DNA from: Blautia wexlerae
GTDB lineage: Bacteria; Bacillota; Clostridia; Lachnospirales; Lachnospiraceae
Assembly: GCF_013300825.1 (NCBI RefSeq)
Contig: NZ_JAAIMY010000001.1
Span: 1-64,000, forward strand
DNA length: 64,000 bases
Direction of reading: 5' to 3'
The position numbers and the translations under genes were made by a program. Below, one piece after another: positions 17,692-26,584 of the stretch; position 1 is the stretch's first letter, and each line of letters begins with the position of its first letter. The notes below the pieces were generated by a model. That model saw only the letters and a program-made list of their open reading frames with translations, had not been told where the DNA came from and ran no database searches.

Positions 17692-18198
17692 ATGTTAGGA
17701 GTTTGTCTTTTATTCGTAGGAATCGTACTGATCAACAACGGTATGTGTTCTTTATACAATGTAGACGGAAAATCAACCGCCATCATGAACATCTTTACAG
17801 GTGGTCTTTCTTTATTTATTAACTTTGTCAATCTGGTGCAGGGCAATTATTATGCAGCAGGAACAGGATTACTGTTCTGCTTTACCTATCTTTTCGTAGC
17901 CCTGAGTAAATTCCTGAAAGCAAGCCCGATTCCATTTGCATGGTTTTCTACTTTTGTAGCCATCAATGCGGTGATCTTCGGTACAATCGAGGGATTTACA
18001 GGAAGCACTGCACTGGGAATCACACCGGATCTGCGTTGGGCAGCAATCTGGTATCTGTGGGCAATTCTCTGGGGAACTGCTTTCGTAGAAGATATCTGCG
18101 GAAAGAAACTGGGAAAATTCGTTCCATATCTTCAGGTATTTGAAGGAATCGTAACTGCATGGGTTCCTGGAGTTATGATGTTGCTTCAGATTTGGTAA
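17692..18198 (+). CDS. ureI: UreI/AmiS family urea or amide channel
   Basis: This 168-residue membrane protein with about six hydrophobic segments matches the AmiS/UreI family: MLGVCLLFVGIVLINNGMC, TAIMNIFTGGLSLFIN, the central GTGLLFCFTYLFVAL and WAAIWYLWAILWGTAFVED near 116-134. In Helicobacter UreI is a proton-gated urea channel; other members pass short amides. Its place between ureC and ureE makes urea the likely substrate. It lacks the long periplasmic His-rich loop, so acid gating should not be assumed. GGAGAGGAG precedes the ATG. Confidence 0.88.
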   Translation: MLGVCLLFVGIVLINNGMCSLYNVDGKSTAIMNIFTGGLSLFINFVNLVQGNYYAAGTGLLFCFTYLFVALSKFLKASPIPFAWFSTFVAINAVIFGTIEGFTGSTALGITPDLRWAAIWYLWAILWGTAFVEDICGKKLGKFVPYLQVFEGIVTAWVPGVMMLLQIW

Positions 18199-18218
18199 GA
18201 TTCAGGAGGTCGAAAATA

Positions 18219-18695
18219 ATGCTGTGTGAACAGGTTTTGGGAAAGCTTCATGATTTTGATACTACAGGAAAAACAATAGAATATGTAGATATTGAATGGC
18301 ACGAAGCATTTAAGAAAATACATAAAAAAATAACAGACAAAGGAACAGAAGTGGGAATCCGCATGGACGATTCCATTCTCGCCAGAGGTCTGTATCAGGA
18401 TGATGTGATCTACGCAGATGATGAGAAGCTTGTAGTGGTAAATACACCGCCATGCGAAGTTATCCGTGTTTCTCTGACTCCCGGACATGAGAAAATGTCT
18501 GCAAAGGTCTGCTACGAAATCGGCAACAGACACGCACCGCTTTTCTGGGGAGAGAATGATACGTTTATCACGATCTATAATGAGCCAATGCTTGTTATGC
18601 TTCAGAAAATCCATGGAGTTCAGGCGGAGAAAGAAGTGCTGAAGCTGGACTTTGACAGGAGAATTTCTGCAAGTATTCATAATCATCATCATTAA
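18219..18695 (+). CDS. ureE: Urease nickel metallochaperone UreE
   Basis: The 158-residue protein has the UreE layout: an N-terminal peptide-binding domain and a C-terminal metal-binding domain containing CYEIGNRHAPLFW near residues 103-115 (the conserved H-binding NRH motif). It ends in the short metal-binding tail HNHHH. UreE is a dimer that hands nickel to the UreDFG complex. Start 18219 follows CAGGAGGTCG closely; an in-frame upstream start would overlap ureI and is not needed. Confidence 0.94.
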   Translation: MLCEQVLGKLHDFDTTGKTIEYVDIEWHEAFKKIHKKITDKGTEVGIRMDDSILARGLYQDDVIYADDEKLVVVNTPPCEVIRVSLTPGHEKMSAKVCYEIGNRHAPLFWGENDTFITIYNEPMLVMLQKIHGVQAEKEVLKLDFDRRISASIHNHHH

Positions 18696-18713
18696 TAACA
18701 ACGGAGGTTCTTC

Positions 18714-19406
18714 ATGTCAGAAAAACAGTTCTATCTTCTACAGGTAAATGATGCGCTGTTTCCCATCGGAGGATATTCCCACTCCCAGGGACTTGAGACT
18801 TATATTCAGCGTGGAATTGTCTACGATGCAGACACAGCCAGAGAGTATATTACTCACAAAATCAAATGGAATCTTGCATATACAGAACTTCTGGCAGCCA
18901 GACTTGCATACGAAGCTGCAGAGAAAAAAGACCTGCAGGAACTTCTGTATCTGGAAGAACTTCTGGAAGCATCCAGAATTCCTATGGAACAGAGAGAAGC
19001 TGCCAGAAAAATGGGTTCCCGTTTCGCAAAGACCATTGAAAAGTTGGGGCTTTCTATCAGTGAGACAGGGATTTTCAGAGAATATCTGGATGCAAGAAAG
19101 GGAAAAGCAGTAAATCATTGCTGTATTTACGGAGTTTTTTGTGCGGAAATGCAGATTCCTCTGGAAGAGGCGCTGACACATTATCTATACGCACAGACAT
19201 CTGCAATCGTCACCAACTGCGTAAAAACAATTCCACTCAGCCAGACATCCGGGCAGCAGCTTCTGAGCGGATGTTATGGGGAGTTTGATGAGATATTAAA
19301 GGATGTCATGAACAGAAGTGAAAAGGATTTGTGTCTCTCTGCACCCGGATTTGATATCAGAGGAATCCAGCATGAGAAGCTGTATTCCAGACTATATATG
19401 TCATAG
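18714..19406 (+). CDS. ureF: Urease accessory protein UreF
   Basis: This 230-residue all-helical protein matches UreF: LLQVNDALFPIGGYSHSQGLETYIQRGIV at residues 8-36 with the invariant FPxGxYSHSxGLE motif, and TAIVTNCVKTIPLSQTSGQ near 160-180. UreF bridges UreD and UreG during nickel insertion and may act as a fidelity checkpoint. It lies 18 bases after ureE; the 151-base gap that follows before ureG shows no evident site. Confidence 0.95.
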   Translation: MSEKQFYLLQVNDALFPIGGYSHSQGLETYIQRGIVYDADTAREYITHKIKWNLAYTELLAARLAYEAAEKKDLQELLYLEELLEASRIPMEQREAARKMGSRFAKTIEKLGLSISETGIFREYLDARKGKAVNHCCIYGVFCAEMQIPLEEALTHYLYAQTSAIVTNCVKTIPLSQTSGQQLLSGCYGEFDEILKDVMNRSEKDLCLSAPGFDIRGIQHEKLYSRLYMS

Positions 19407-19557
19407 TTTGACTTTGGCAGAATGTTTTTCAGGTTCAGGCGTGGATAGAAACAGAATCATGTGTATAACATCAAATCTTCAAAAATAATATGTGGAAAGT
19501 CAGTAAACAGATTATAAGAAGCTATCAACAAGTAAAGTAGAAAAGAGGAAATCGGTT

Positions 19558-20166
19558 ATGTCATACGTAAAAATCGGAGTTGCCGGACCTGTGGGTTCCG
19601 GAAAAACAGCACTTATTGAGGCACTGTCAAGAAAGATGGCAAAGGATTACAGTATTGGTGTCATCACAAATGATATCTACACAAAAGAAGATGCCCAGTT
19701 CCTTGCAAAGAACAGCGTTCTTCCTGTAGAGAGAATCATTGGTGTAGAGACAGGCGGATGTCCTCACACAGCCATCCGTGAAGATGCTTCTATGAATCTG
19801 GAAGCAGTAGATGAGATGATGGAACGCTTCCCTGATATTGAACTTCTTTTCATAGAAAGCGGCGGAGATAACCTGTCTGCAACATTCAGTCCGGAGCTGG
19901 TAGATGCAACCATCTTCGTCATTGATGTAGCAGAAGGAGATAAGATTCCGCGTAAAGGCGGTCCTGGAATCACACGTTCTGATCTTCTTGTAATTAATAA
20001 GATAGACCTGGCTCCATATGTAGGTGCAAGTCTCGAAGTAATGGAAAGAGACTCCAAAAAAATGCGTGGTGACAGACCATTCCAGTTTACAAATATCCGC
20101 GGAGATGAGAATGTAGATAAAGTAGTAGAGTGGATCAAGAAGAACGTACTCTTAGAAGGAATGTAA
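19558..20166 (+). CDS. ureG: Urease GTPase UreG
   Basis: The 202-residue SIMIBI-class GTPase powers nickel delivery to urease. The P-loop GPVGSGKT occupies residues 10-17, the invariant nickel-binding CPH motif is at 68-70 ([13 protein letters not shown]), the switch region [15 protein letters not shown] follows, and the NKID guanine-specificity motif is near 146. Length and all signatures are standard. Ribosome binding site AGAGGAA precedes the ATG. Confidence 0.97.
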   Translation: MSYVKIGVAGPVGSGKTALIEALSRKMAKDYSIGVITNDIYTKEDAQFLAKNSVLPVERIIGVETGGCPHTAIREDASMNLEAVDEMMERFPDIELLFIESGGDNLSATFSPELVDATIFVIDVAEGDKIPRKGGPGITRSDLLVINKIDLAPYVGASLEVMERDSKKMRGDRPFQFTNIRGDENVDKVVEWIKKNVLLEGM

Positions 20167-20172
20167 AGGAAA

Positions 20173-21039
20173 ATGCCTATGGATAACAAATTCGGAAAAA
20201 TATCCCGCATCAGCGCCTGCGCAGCCTTAAAAGACGGAAGGACTATTCTGGAAGATCTGTCTTTTACAGCACCATACAAGATCATGATGCCTTTCGAAAA
20301 AGAAAACGGTGGGATCCAGATCATGCCGCTCTGTGCTTCCGCAGGAATTATGGCAGGCGATTCCCAGGAATTTTCCTACCATGTAAAGGAAGGCGCAGAC
20401 CTGGAAGTCCTGTCCCAGTCCTTTGAGAAAATCCACAAAATGGACGAAGGCTCAGCCACCCGGACCATTGAAGTGCAGGTAGACAAAAACGCCACATTAT
20501 ATTACTATCCACAGCCGGTGATTCCTTTTGCACAGTCAGCCTTTGACAACAAAATGACTATCCATCTGGAAGACGCAACCTCCCGTTTATTCCTGCTGGA
20601 GATCATCTCCTGTGGTCGAAACGCTCATGACGAACGTTTTCAGTACCGCAGATTCTCCTCAAAAGTCCTGTTGTACAGAGGAGACAAACTGATTTATCGT
20701 GATAATACCCGCTACGAACCGGACAAAATGCCCATGGAAGGAATCGGAATGTACGAGGGCTACACACATATGGCAAACCTGTTTCTCTCTAAAATCTGCA
20801 GCAGAGATGGTGAAAACTGCAGTCAGGAATACGGAACTGTCAAAACGGCAGATTCAACAATCAATCTGGAACTTCAGGAAAAAATCTGGCAGATTCTTGA
20901 TGAAGATTCGGAAATAGATGGCGGAGTTACCCGTCTCACAACCGGAGATCTGGCATTGAGAATCTTCGGTCATCGTGCTCAGAAACTGCAGCAGGTAGCG
21001 GAAAAAATCAAAAAGTTATACGAAACAGAACAGAGATAA
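20173..21039 (+). CDS. ureD: Urease accessory protein UreD
   Basis: This 288-residue protein (UreH in some species) is the scaffold that binds apo-urease and recruits UreF and UreG. UreD is poorly conserved, but typical pieces are present: SFTAPYKIMMPF, GIMAGDSQEFSYHVKEGADLEVLSQSFEKIHKM with the G-D motif near residues 56-85, and YYPQPVIPFAQSAFDN near 115. It begins six bases after ureG and closes the operon. Its place last in the operon, after ureG, is common in Firmicutes. Confidence 0.93.
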   Translation: MPMDNKFGKISRISACAALKDGRTILEDLSFTAPYKIMMPFEKENGGIQIMPLCASAGIMAGDSQEFSYHVKEGADLEVLSQSFEKIHKMDEGSATRTIEVQVDKNATLYYYPQPVIPFAQSAFDNKMTIHLEDATSRLFLLEIISCGRNAHDERFQYRRFSSKVLLYRGDKLIYRDNTRYEPDKMPMEGIGMYEGYTHMANLFLSKICSRDGENCSQEYGTVKTADSTINLELQEKIWQILDEDSEIDGGVTRLTTGDLALRIFGHRAQKLQQVAEKIKKLYETEQR

Positions 21040-21062
21040 AAAATGGCGGGATTTCCCGCCAT
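21037..21062 (-). terminator. Terminator for the minus-strand arsC-like gene
   Basis: ATGGCGGG and CCCGCCAT form a perfect 8-bp stem with loop ATTT. On the minus strand it is followed by TTTTTT; on the plus strand it lies directly after ureD and may also slow that transcript. Confidence 0.75.
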
Positions 21063-21098
21063 CAGATTGTAGATAAACTTGGTGTTGGGCTATACACA

Positions 21099-21452
21099 TT
21101 ATACGTGCATAGCCTCGATCCATTCTTTCTCCCTGAATCCGGTAAGTACAAAGTCATCTCCGATTACCAACGGCCGTTTCACCAGCATTCCGTCTGTGGC
21201 AAGAAGCTTCAGCTGTTCATCTTCAGACATATCTTTTAACTTATCTTTCAATCCCATTTCCTTATAGAGCATCCCACTTGTATTAAAGAATTTCTTCAGT
21301 GGAAGACCACTTTTGGTGTACCATGCTTTTAATTCTTCATAGGTAGGATTTTCTTCTTTAATAGCCCGTTCTTCATAACTGATATTGTGTTCATCCAGCC
21401 ATTTCAGAGCTTTCATGCAGGTACTGCATTTGCGGTAAACTAAAACTTTCAT
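21099..21452 (-). CDS. ArsC/Spx-like thioredoxin-fold protein
   Basis: The 117-residue protein has the ArsC/Spx family fold with CSTCMKA (residues about 8-14) as the C-x-x-C site near the N-terminus and the later R-P-L-V motif (VKRPLVIGDDFVLTGF) near 93. The CxxC makes it more like YffB/MgsR/Spx-type proteins than classical arsenate reductases. Its role could be redox regulation or thiol reduction. Start 21452 is preferred because AGGAG lies seven bases away; the Met at 21458 is too close. Confidence 0.85.
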   Translation of the reverse strand: MKVLVYRKCSTCMKALKWLDEHNISYEERAIKEENPTYEELKAWYTKSGLPLKKFFNTSGMLYKEMGLKDKLKDMSEDEQLKLLATDGMLVKRPLVIGDDFVLTGFREKEWIEAMHV

Positions 21453-21515
21453 AGACATTCTCCTAGTATAGCTTCTTGTGCATTGATATTTATATATTGT
21501 GAATATCTCCGGACA

Positions 21516-21908
21516 TCAATTTCCTGATTTTAATGCATCTTCCAGGAATTTCACTGCATCTCTGACACAGTCATCACAGGAGCGGATTACCTTTCCGGTT
21601 TCCACACCCTTTAAGTCTTTACATATTACAGTTCCATTCTGCTGTTTAAACTGATTCATGACAGAGCGGACAGTCTGAGAGGTTCCGGCTTTGTCCTGGT
21701 TAATAAGTCCAGCTACAACTGCAGCACCGGAGATTGCTCCGCATGTACCGGCCATAGTGCCAAGCCCTGCACCGAATCCCTGTGTGATCTTTTTGAGTGT
21801 ATCCTCATCCATAGATGCCTCTTTACAGAAAGAACAGGCCACAGCCTGTGCACAGTTATAGCCGTTATGTTTCTTTTCTACTGCTTTTTCACATCTTAAA
21901 TTTTCCAT
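21516..21908 (-). CDS. C_GCAxxG_C_C family protein
   Basis: This 130-residue protein matches the C_GCAxxG_C_C family (redox-active, often near metal or sulfur genes). It shows NCAQAVACSFC near residues 19-29, GFGAGLGTMAGTCGAISGA near 46-64, and C-terminal Cys in VICKDL and SCDDCV. The spacing of Cys residues suggests binding of a metal or cluster, or disulfide exchange; no activity is established for the family. An AGGAGG site precedes ATG 21908. Confidence 0.85.
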   Translation of the reverse strand: MENLRCEKAVEKKHNGYNCAQAVACSFCKEASMDEDTLKKITQGFGAGLGTMAGTCGAISGAAVVAGLINQDKAGTSQTVRSVMNQFKQQNGTVICKDLKGVETGKVIRSCDDCVRDAVKFLEDALKSGN

Positions 21909-21932
21909 ATATAAAATCCTCCTGTGTATAAA

Positions 21933-22000
21933 TTTTAACCGAATCAAGTAAGTCCCCTGCTTGACTTGCGAAGAGCAATAAGCAGTGGGTGGGGACTTGA
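21933..22000. repeat. Dispersed repeat, AACCGAATCAAGTAAGTC family
   Basis: TTTTAACCGAATCAAGTAAG (21933-21952) begins an imperfect palindrome in which AAGTCCCC and GGGGACTT pair. A close copy is at 45488-45604. The remainder of the 21909-22223 gap holds the pst promoter region. Confidence 0.7.
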
Positions 22001-22042
22001 AGATATAGTTTATGATAGCACCTGACGCCTGTTTTTACAACC

Positions 22043-22114
22043 TTCACAAAAATTTTCAATTTACAAAGATTTTACTTTAGCGTGGTTTTACATTTAACTT
22101 TGGATTTCTATAAT
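22043..22114 (+). promoter_or_regulatory. pst promoter with Pho-box-like hexamers
   Basis: TTTACA (22087-22092) and TATAAT (22109-22114) are 16 bases apart. Upstream, TTCACA (22043), TTTCAA (22054), and TTTACA (22060), TTTACT (22071) recur at 11-base steps, the pattern of PhoP/PhoB boxes in Gram-positive bacteria. Phosphate-starvation control is inferred. Confidence 0.5.
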
Positions 22115-22223
22115 AGCACTTGTAAATGAGGCAACAAGTTATAAAACATAAAGATATTAAAAAGGAAATGAGCCTTTCACTTTATATTAAAAACATGGCT
22201 CATGGGAAGAGGAGAAAATTATC

Positions 22224-23087
22224 ATGAAGAAAAAAATCGCAACAATCCTTACAGCAGCAGTTATCGGAGCAACAGCTTTCACAACAATCGTAAGTGCAGC
22301 AAGCGGAGACATCACAGTTGTATCCCGTGAAGATGGTTCCGGTACACGTGGAGCATTCGTAGAACTGTTTGGAATTGAAGAAGAAAAAGATGGTGAGAAA
22401 GTAGATATGACTACAGATGAAGCAAGTGTAACAAACAGCACATCTGTTATGATGACAACTGTTGCAGGTGATGAAAATGCAATCGGTTATATCTCACTTG
22501 GTTCTCTGGATGATACAGTAAAGGCAGTTAAGATCGACGGTGTAGAAGCTACTGTAGATAATGTTTCCAATGATTCTTACAAGATCGCACGTCCATTCAA
22601 CATCCTTACATCTGATAAAGAAAGCGATGCAGCAAAGGATTTTGTAAACTACATTATGAGCTCTGACGGACAGAAGATTGTAGAGGACAACGGATATATC
22701 AAAGAAGCAGCAGATGCTAAGGCTTATGAAGCAGCAGACGGAGTTTCCGGTAAAGTAGTAGTTGCAGGTTCTTCTTCAGTAACACCGGTTATGGAGAAAC
22801 TTGCAGAAGGCTATGAAGCAGTAAACAAAGACGTAACTGTAGAAGTTCAGCAGAGTGATTCCACAACAGGTGTAAACATGGCAGCAGAAGGAACAGCAGA
22901 TATCGGTATGGCATCCCGTGACCTGAAGGATGAAGAGAAAGACCTTGGCCTTACAGCTACAGTTATCGCAAGAGATGGTATCGCAGTCATCGTAAACAAA
23001 GACAATGATGTTGATGAACTTACAAGCGATCAGGTAAAGGCTGTATACACAGGCGAGACTACTACATGGGAAGACCTTGCTAAATAA
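22224..23087 (+). CDS. pstS: Phosphate-binding protein PstS, apparently circularly permuted
   Basis: The 287-residue secreted protein has a type I-like signal peptide (MKKKIATILTAAVIGATAF...VSA). Usual PstS proteins begin with a GSxSVxPxxExLA domain and continue with a VSREDGSGTR domain. Here the order is reversed: VVSREDGSGTRGAFVELFG is right after the signal peptide (about 31-49), and VVAGSSSVTPVMEKLAEGYE begins near 176, and the protein ends at TGETTTWEDLAK, exactly where the usual proteins pass into the second domain. No lipobox Cys is visible. It is the first gene of the pst operon and must supply phosphate to PstCAB. Confidence 0.9.
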   Translation: MKKKIATILTAAVIGATAFTTIVSAASGDITVVSREDGSGTRGAFVELFGIEEEKDGEKVDMTTDEASVTNSTSVMMTTVAGDENAIGYISLGSLDDTVKAVKIDGVEATVDNVSNDSYKIARPFNILTSDKESDAAKDFVNYIMSSDGQKIVEDNGYIKEAADAKAYEAADGVSGKVVVAGSSSVTPVMEKLAEGYEAVNKDVTVEVQQSDSTTGVNMAAEGTADIGMASRDLKDEEKDLGLTATVIARDGIAVIVNKDNDVDELTSDQVKAVYTGETTTWEDLAK

Positions 23088-23109
23088 TGTAACAGATTTA
23101 GTTTCAGAG

Positions 23110-23150
23110 CAGTTCGCCTGTGAATGAAATAATACAGCAGGCGGGCTGTT
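23110..23150 (+). terminator. Hairpin between pstS and pstC
   Basis: CAGTTCGCCTG (23110-23120) pairs with CAGGCGGGCTG (23138-23148). It has only a weak T-tail, so it probably reduces rather than stops transcription into pstC or protects the pstS mRNA. Confidence 0.55.
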
Positions 23151-23233
23151 TGTATGTCGAAAATCATATTTTAAGAATTACTGTAGAAGTGACAGGTTAT
23201 GATTTTTGATACAGGGAAAGAAAGGTGTAATGA

Positions 23234-24091
23234 ATGAACCACTTTAAAGAAAAAGCAATGAAATGTGTATTTCTGATCGCAGCCTGTACTTCAGTGCTGG
23301 CAGTGTTTCTGATCTGTGCATTTCTGTTTGCAAATGGTGTCCCGGCTATCGGGAAAATCGGTCCGCTGAAGTTCCTGCTGGGAACGAAGTGGAAGCCGTC
23401 AAATGATATTTTTGGAATCCTTCCAATGATCGTAGCAAGTATTTATGTAACTGCAGGTGCCATTCTCCTGGGTGTGCCGATTGCACTCTTTACTTCTGTT
23501 TTTATGGCACGTTACTGCCCGAAGAAAATTTACAGACCATTGAAATCAGGAATTGAACTGATGGCAGGTGTACCTTCTATTGTGTACGGTTTCTTTGGAC
23601 TGATTCTCATTGTTCCTCTGATCAGACAGCTTTTCGGCGGAACAGGAACCAGTATGCTGGCAGCCTGTGTTCTGCTTGGAATGATGATCCTTCCGACGAT
23701 CATCGGAGTTACGGAATCTGCGATCCGCAGTGTGCCTGAGAGTTATTACGAAGGTTCTCTTGCACTGGGAGCGACCAAGGAGAGAAGCATCTTTTTTGTC
23801 ATGCTTCCGGCAGCAAAATCAGGTATTCTGGCAGCTGTAGTGCTTGGAATCGGTCGTGCGATCGGTGAGACAATGGCAGTTGTAATGGTTGCAGGTAACC
23901 AGCCGAGAATGCCACAGGGAATCCTGAAAGGTGTCCGTACAATGACTGCAAATATCGTCACTGAGATGGGTTATGCAACAGGTCTTCACAGAGAAGCTCT
24001 GATCGCAACAGCAGTTGTGTTATTTATCTTTATTCTTATCATTAACCTGAGTCTTTCTTTACTGAACAGGAGGGCAGAACATGCAAATTGA
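23234..24091 (+). CDS. pstC: Phosphate ABC transporter permease PstC
   Basis: This 285-residue permease has about six membrane spans and the PstC hallmarks: FLLGTKWKPSNDIFGILPMIVASIYVT near 48-74, MAGVPSIVYGFFGL near 110, and the coupling loop YEGSLALGATKERSIFFVMLPAAKSGI near 172-198 that contacts PstB. It overlaps pstA by 11 bases, so the two are probably translationally coupled. Confidence 0.95.
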   Translation: MNHFKEKAMKCVFLIAACTSVLAVFLICAFLFANGVPAIGKIGPLKFLLGTKWKPSNDIFGILPMIVASIYVTAGAILLGVPIALFTSVFMARYCPKKIYRPLKSGIELMAGVPSIVYGFFGLILIVPLIRQLFGGTGTSMLAACVLLGMMILPTIIGVTESAIRSVPESYYEGSLALGATKERSIFFVMLPAAKSGILAAVVLGIGRAIGETMAVVMVAGNQPRMPQGILKGVRTMTANIVTEMGYATGLHREALIATAVVLFIFILIINLSLSLLNRRAEHAN

Positions 24092-24986
24092 GACAGCAGC
24101 GGCAATTGATTTGTCAAAAGAAAAAAAGCAGAATGAGTCTTCTTTCTCAGATCAGATGAAGGCATACATTAAGCATCCGGGATCAGGTGTTCTTGCATTG
24201 CTTACCCTTTTAGGTGCAGTCCTGACATTTGCATTACTGTTCTTTCTGATCGGATATATTCTGGTCAAGGGCGTACCGTATCTGTCAACAGACTTGTTCA
24301 GTTTAACTTATAATTCAGAGAATCTTTCCTTACTTCCTTCTCTGATCAACACATTCATCCTGACGGTTGTTTCACTTGTAATCGCAGCACCGCTGGGAAT
24401 CTTTGCAGCCATCTATCTGGTAGAATATGCGAAAAAAGGAAGTAAGCTTGTAAATGTGATCCGTATTACAGCAGAAACACTTTCAGGAATTCCTTCTATT
24501 GTATATGGCCTTTTCGGTATGCTGTTTTTCGTAACAGCACTGCATTGGGGACTTTCTCTTCTGTCCGGTGCTTTCACACTGGTAATCATGATTCTTCCTC
24601 TGATCATGCGTACTGCGGAAGAAGCCCTGAAATCTGTTCCTGATTCTTATCGTGAAGCCAGCTTTGGACTGGGAGCAGGGAAACTTCGTACCATCTTCAC
24701 CATTGTTCTGCCATCAGCAGTACCTGGTATTCTGGCAGGTGTGATCCTGGCCATCGGACGTGTGATCGGTGAAACAGCAGCCCTGATTTATACAGCAGGT
24801 ACAGTTGCAGAGATACCGAAGAACCTGATGGGTTCCGGACGTACTCTGGCACTTCATATGTATGTGCTGTCAGGTGAGGGCCTTCATATGAATCAGGCAT
24901 CTGCGACAGCAGTTGTTATTCTGGCATTTGTTCTTGTGATTAATTTCCTGTCCGGAGCAGTTGCCAAACGAATTGCGAAAGGATAA
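24081..24986 (+). CDS. pstA: Phosphate ABC transporter permease PstA
   Basis: The 301-residue permease carries PstA features: a long cytoplasmic N-terminus, [27 protein letters not shown] near 74-100, [14 protein letters not shown] near 134 and the coupling loop [28 protein letters not shown] near 190-217. It pairs with PstC to form the membrane channel for phosphate. The start codon lies within the end of pstC. Confidence 0.95.
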   Translation: MQIETAAAIDLSKEKKQNESSFSDQMKAYIKHPGSGVLALLTLLGAVLTFALLFFLIGYILVKGVPYLSTDLFSLTYNSENLSLLPSLINTFILTVVSLVIAAPLGIFAAIYLVEYAKKGSKLVNVIRITAETLSGIPSIVYGLFGMLFFVTALHWGLSLLSGAFTLVIMILPLIMRTAEEALKSVPDSYREASFGLGAGKLRTIFTIVLPSAVPGILAGVILAIGRVIGETAALIYTAGTVAEIPKNLMGSGRTLALHMYVLSGEGLHMNQASATAVVILAFVLVINFLSGAVAKRIAKG

Positions 24987-24991
24987 GAAAA

Positions 24992-25750
24992 ATGAGTGGG
25001 AATGAAAAAATAACAGTTGAAAATATGAACTTGCATTACGGAAAATTCCATGCGCTAAAGAATATAAACATGGCAATTCCGGAGAAAGAAATCACAGCTT
25101 TTATCGGACCGAGTGGCTGCGGTAAATCTACACTTCTGAAATCTTTAAACCGTATGAATGACCTTGTTGAGGGATGTGTGATCACCGGTAAGGTACAGCT
25201 TGACGGTGAAGATATTTACGGAGATATGGATGTGAATCTCCTGAGAAAAAGAGTGGGAATGGTATTCCAGAAGCCTAATCCTTTCCCTATGAGCATTTAT
25301 GATAACATTGCATATGGACCGAGAACCCATGGAATCCGTTCCAAGTCTAAGCTGGACGATATTGTAGAAAAATCTCTCCGCGATGCGGCAATCTGGGATG
25401 AAGTAAAAGACAGATTAAAGAAAAGCGCACTGGGTATGTCCGGTGGTCAGCAACAGAGACTTTGCATTGCCAGAGCACTGGCAGTTCAGCCGGAGGTACT
25501 TCTGATGGATGAGCCTACATCCGCACTTGACCCTATCTCAACTTCCAAGATTGAGGAGCTGGCGATGGAGTTAAAGAAGGATTATACCATTGTTATGGTA
25601 ACTCATAATATGCAGCAGGCTACACGTATTTCTGATAAAACAGCTTTCTTCCTTCTGGGAGAAGTAGTTGAGTTTGATGATACTGATAAACTGTTCTCTA
25701 TGCCTTCTGACAAGCGTACAGAGGATTACATTACAGGAAGGTTTGGTTGA
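24992..25750 (+). CDS. pstB: Phosphate ABC transporter ATPase PstB
   Basis: This 252-residue ATPase has Walker [10 protein letters not shown] (residues 32-40) followed by the PstB-specific [11 protein letters not shown], the [17 protein letters not shown] stretch near 91-107, signature [15 protein letters not shown] near 149 and Walker [14 protein letters not shown] near 170. It is six bases behind pstA. It drives phosphate import by PstCA and also takes part in Pho signalling with PhoU. Confidence 0.97.
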   Translation: MSGNEKITVENMNLHYGKFHALKNINMAIPEKEITAFIGPSGCGKSTLLKSLNRMNDLVEGCVITGKVQLDGEDIYGDMDVNLLRKRVGMVFQKPNPFPMSIYDNIAYGPRTHGIRSKSKLDDIVEKSLRDAAIWDEVKDRLKKSALGMSGGQQQRLCIARALAVQPEVLLMDEPTSALDPISTSKIEELAMELKKDYTIVMVTHNMQQATRISDKTAFFLLGEVVEFDDTDKLFSMPSDKRTEDYITGRFG

Positions 25751-25752
25751 TT

Positions 25753-26424
25753 ATGTCAAAGTATTTCGAAAGACAACTGGAGGAACTGCACGTTCAGCTT
25801 ATCACACTGGGAAGCTATTGTGAGAAAGCAATTTCATTCTCTGCAAAAGCAATCCAGAAGGTACAGAATGAAGAGATTGCCCGCCAGGTTTTTGAGACGG
25901 ACAGAGATATTGATGCCAAAGAAAGAGAGATTGAGAATCTGTGCCTGAGTCTTCTGCTTCATCAGCACCCGGTTGCAAGAGATTTAAGAGAGATATCTGC
26001 AGCATTGAAGATGGTTTCTGATATGGAACGTATCGGTGACCAGGCAGCAGATATTGCAGATCTGTCTTTATATGTTGCAAAGAATACCACTGCGATCCCG
26101 GAGACTATCACACAGATGGCGGAAGACACTGTGCGTATGGTAACTGAGAGCGTGGATGCTTTTGTAAAGAGTGATCTGGAGCTGTGTAGAAATGTCATTG
26201 ATAGAGATGATGTGGTGGACGATGCGTTTAACGAGATCAAAGAGAAGCTTGCAGATATGATCTATGGAGGAAATCTGGATGCCAAGACAGGGCTGGATCT
26301 TCTTATGACTGCAAAGTACTTTGAACGTATCGGCGATCACGCAGTGAATATTGCTGAATGGGTGGAATATTCCATTACAGGACAGCACAGAAATAATGAG
26401 CATCAGGATTATCTGAATAATTAA
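25753..26424 (+). CDS. phoU: Phosphate signalling protein PhoU
   Basis: The 223-residue cytosolic helical protein is a tandem PhoU repeat (E/D-x-x-x-D metal-binding motifs seen in VFETDRDIDAKEREIE and NVIDRDDVVDDAFNEI), with DMERIGDQAADIADL and YFERIGDHAVNIAEW marking the two halves. PhoU inhibits Pho signalling and PstSCAB when phosphate is ample. ATG 25753 is preferred over an in-frame TTG at 25747, because GGAAGG is ten bases upstream of the ATG. Confidence 0.95.
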   Translation: MSKYFERQLEELHVQLITLGSYCEKAISFSAKAIQKVQNEEIARQVFETDRDIDAKEREIENLCLSLLLHQHPVARDLREISAALKMVSDMERIGDQAADIADLSLYVAKNTTAIPETITQMAEDTVRMVTESVDAFVKSDLELCRNVIDRDDVVDDAFNEIKEKLADMIYGGNLDAKTGLDLLMTAKYFERIGDHAVNIAEWVEYSITGQHRNNEHQDYLNN

Positions 26425-26437
26425 TTGAATAGGGGAA

Positions 26438-26539
26438 GTCTCTGATTTTGAATATAATTATTTGGAAGCAGGGCTTTTTATATCCGCAGGCGGGAACCGT
26501 TTGCGGATATTTGAGTTATTATATATCTCAATCGGAGAC
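26438..26539 (+). other. Structured intercistronic RNA element between phoU and phoR
   Basis: GTCTCTGATT (26438-26447) can pair with AATCGGAGAC (26530-26539), enclosing a perfect hairpin ATATCCGCA/TGCGGATAT (26480-26488 and 26502-26510). There is no T-run after either helix. It may be a processing or stability element. Confidence 0.45.
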
Positions 26540-26584
26540 CGATATCTGCCTGAGGTATTAAATAAAAAGGGGAAGTGAAGAGAA

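Noticed and set aside
25747-25752. TTG start for phoU overlapping the pstB stop
   Set aside because: The ATG six bases later gives the normal PhoU N-terminus and better spacing to GGAAGG.
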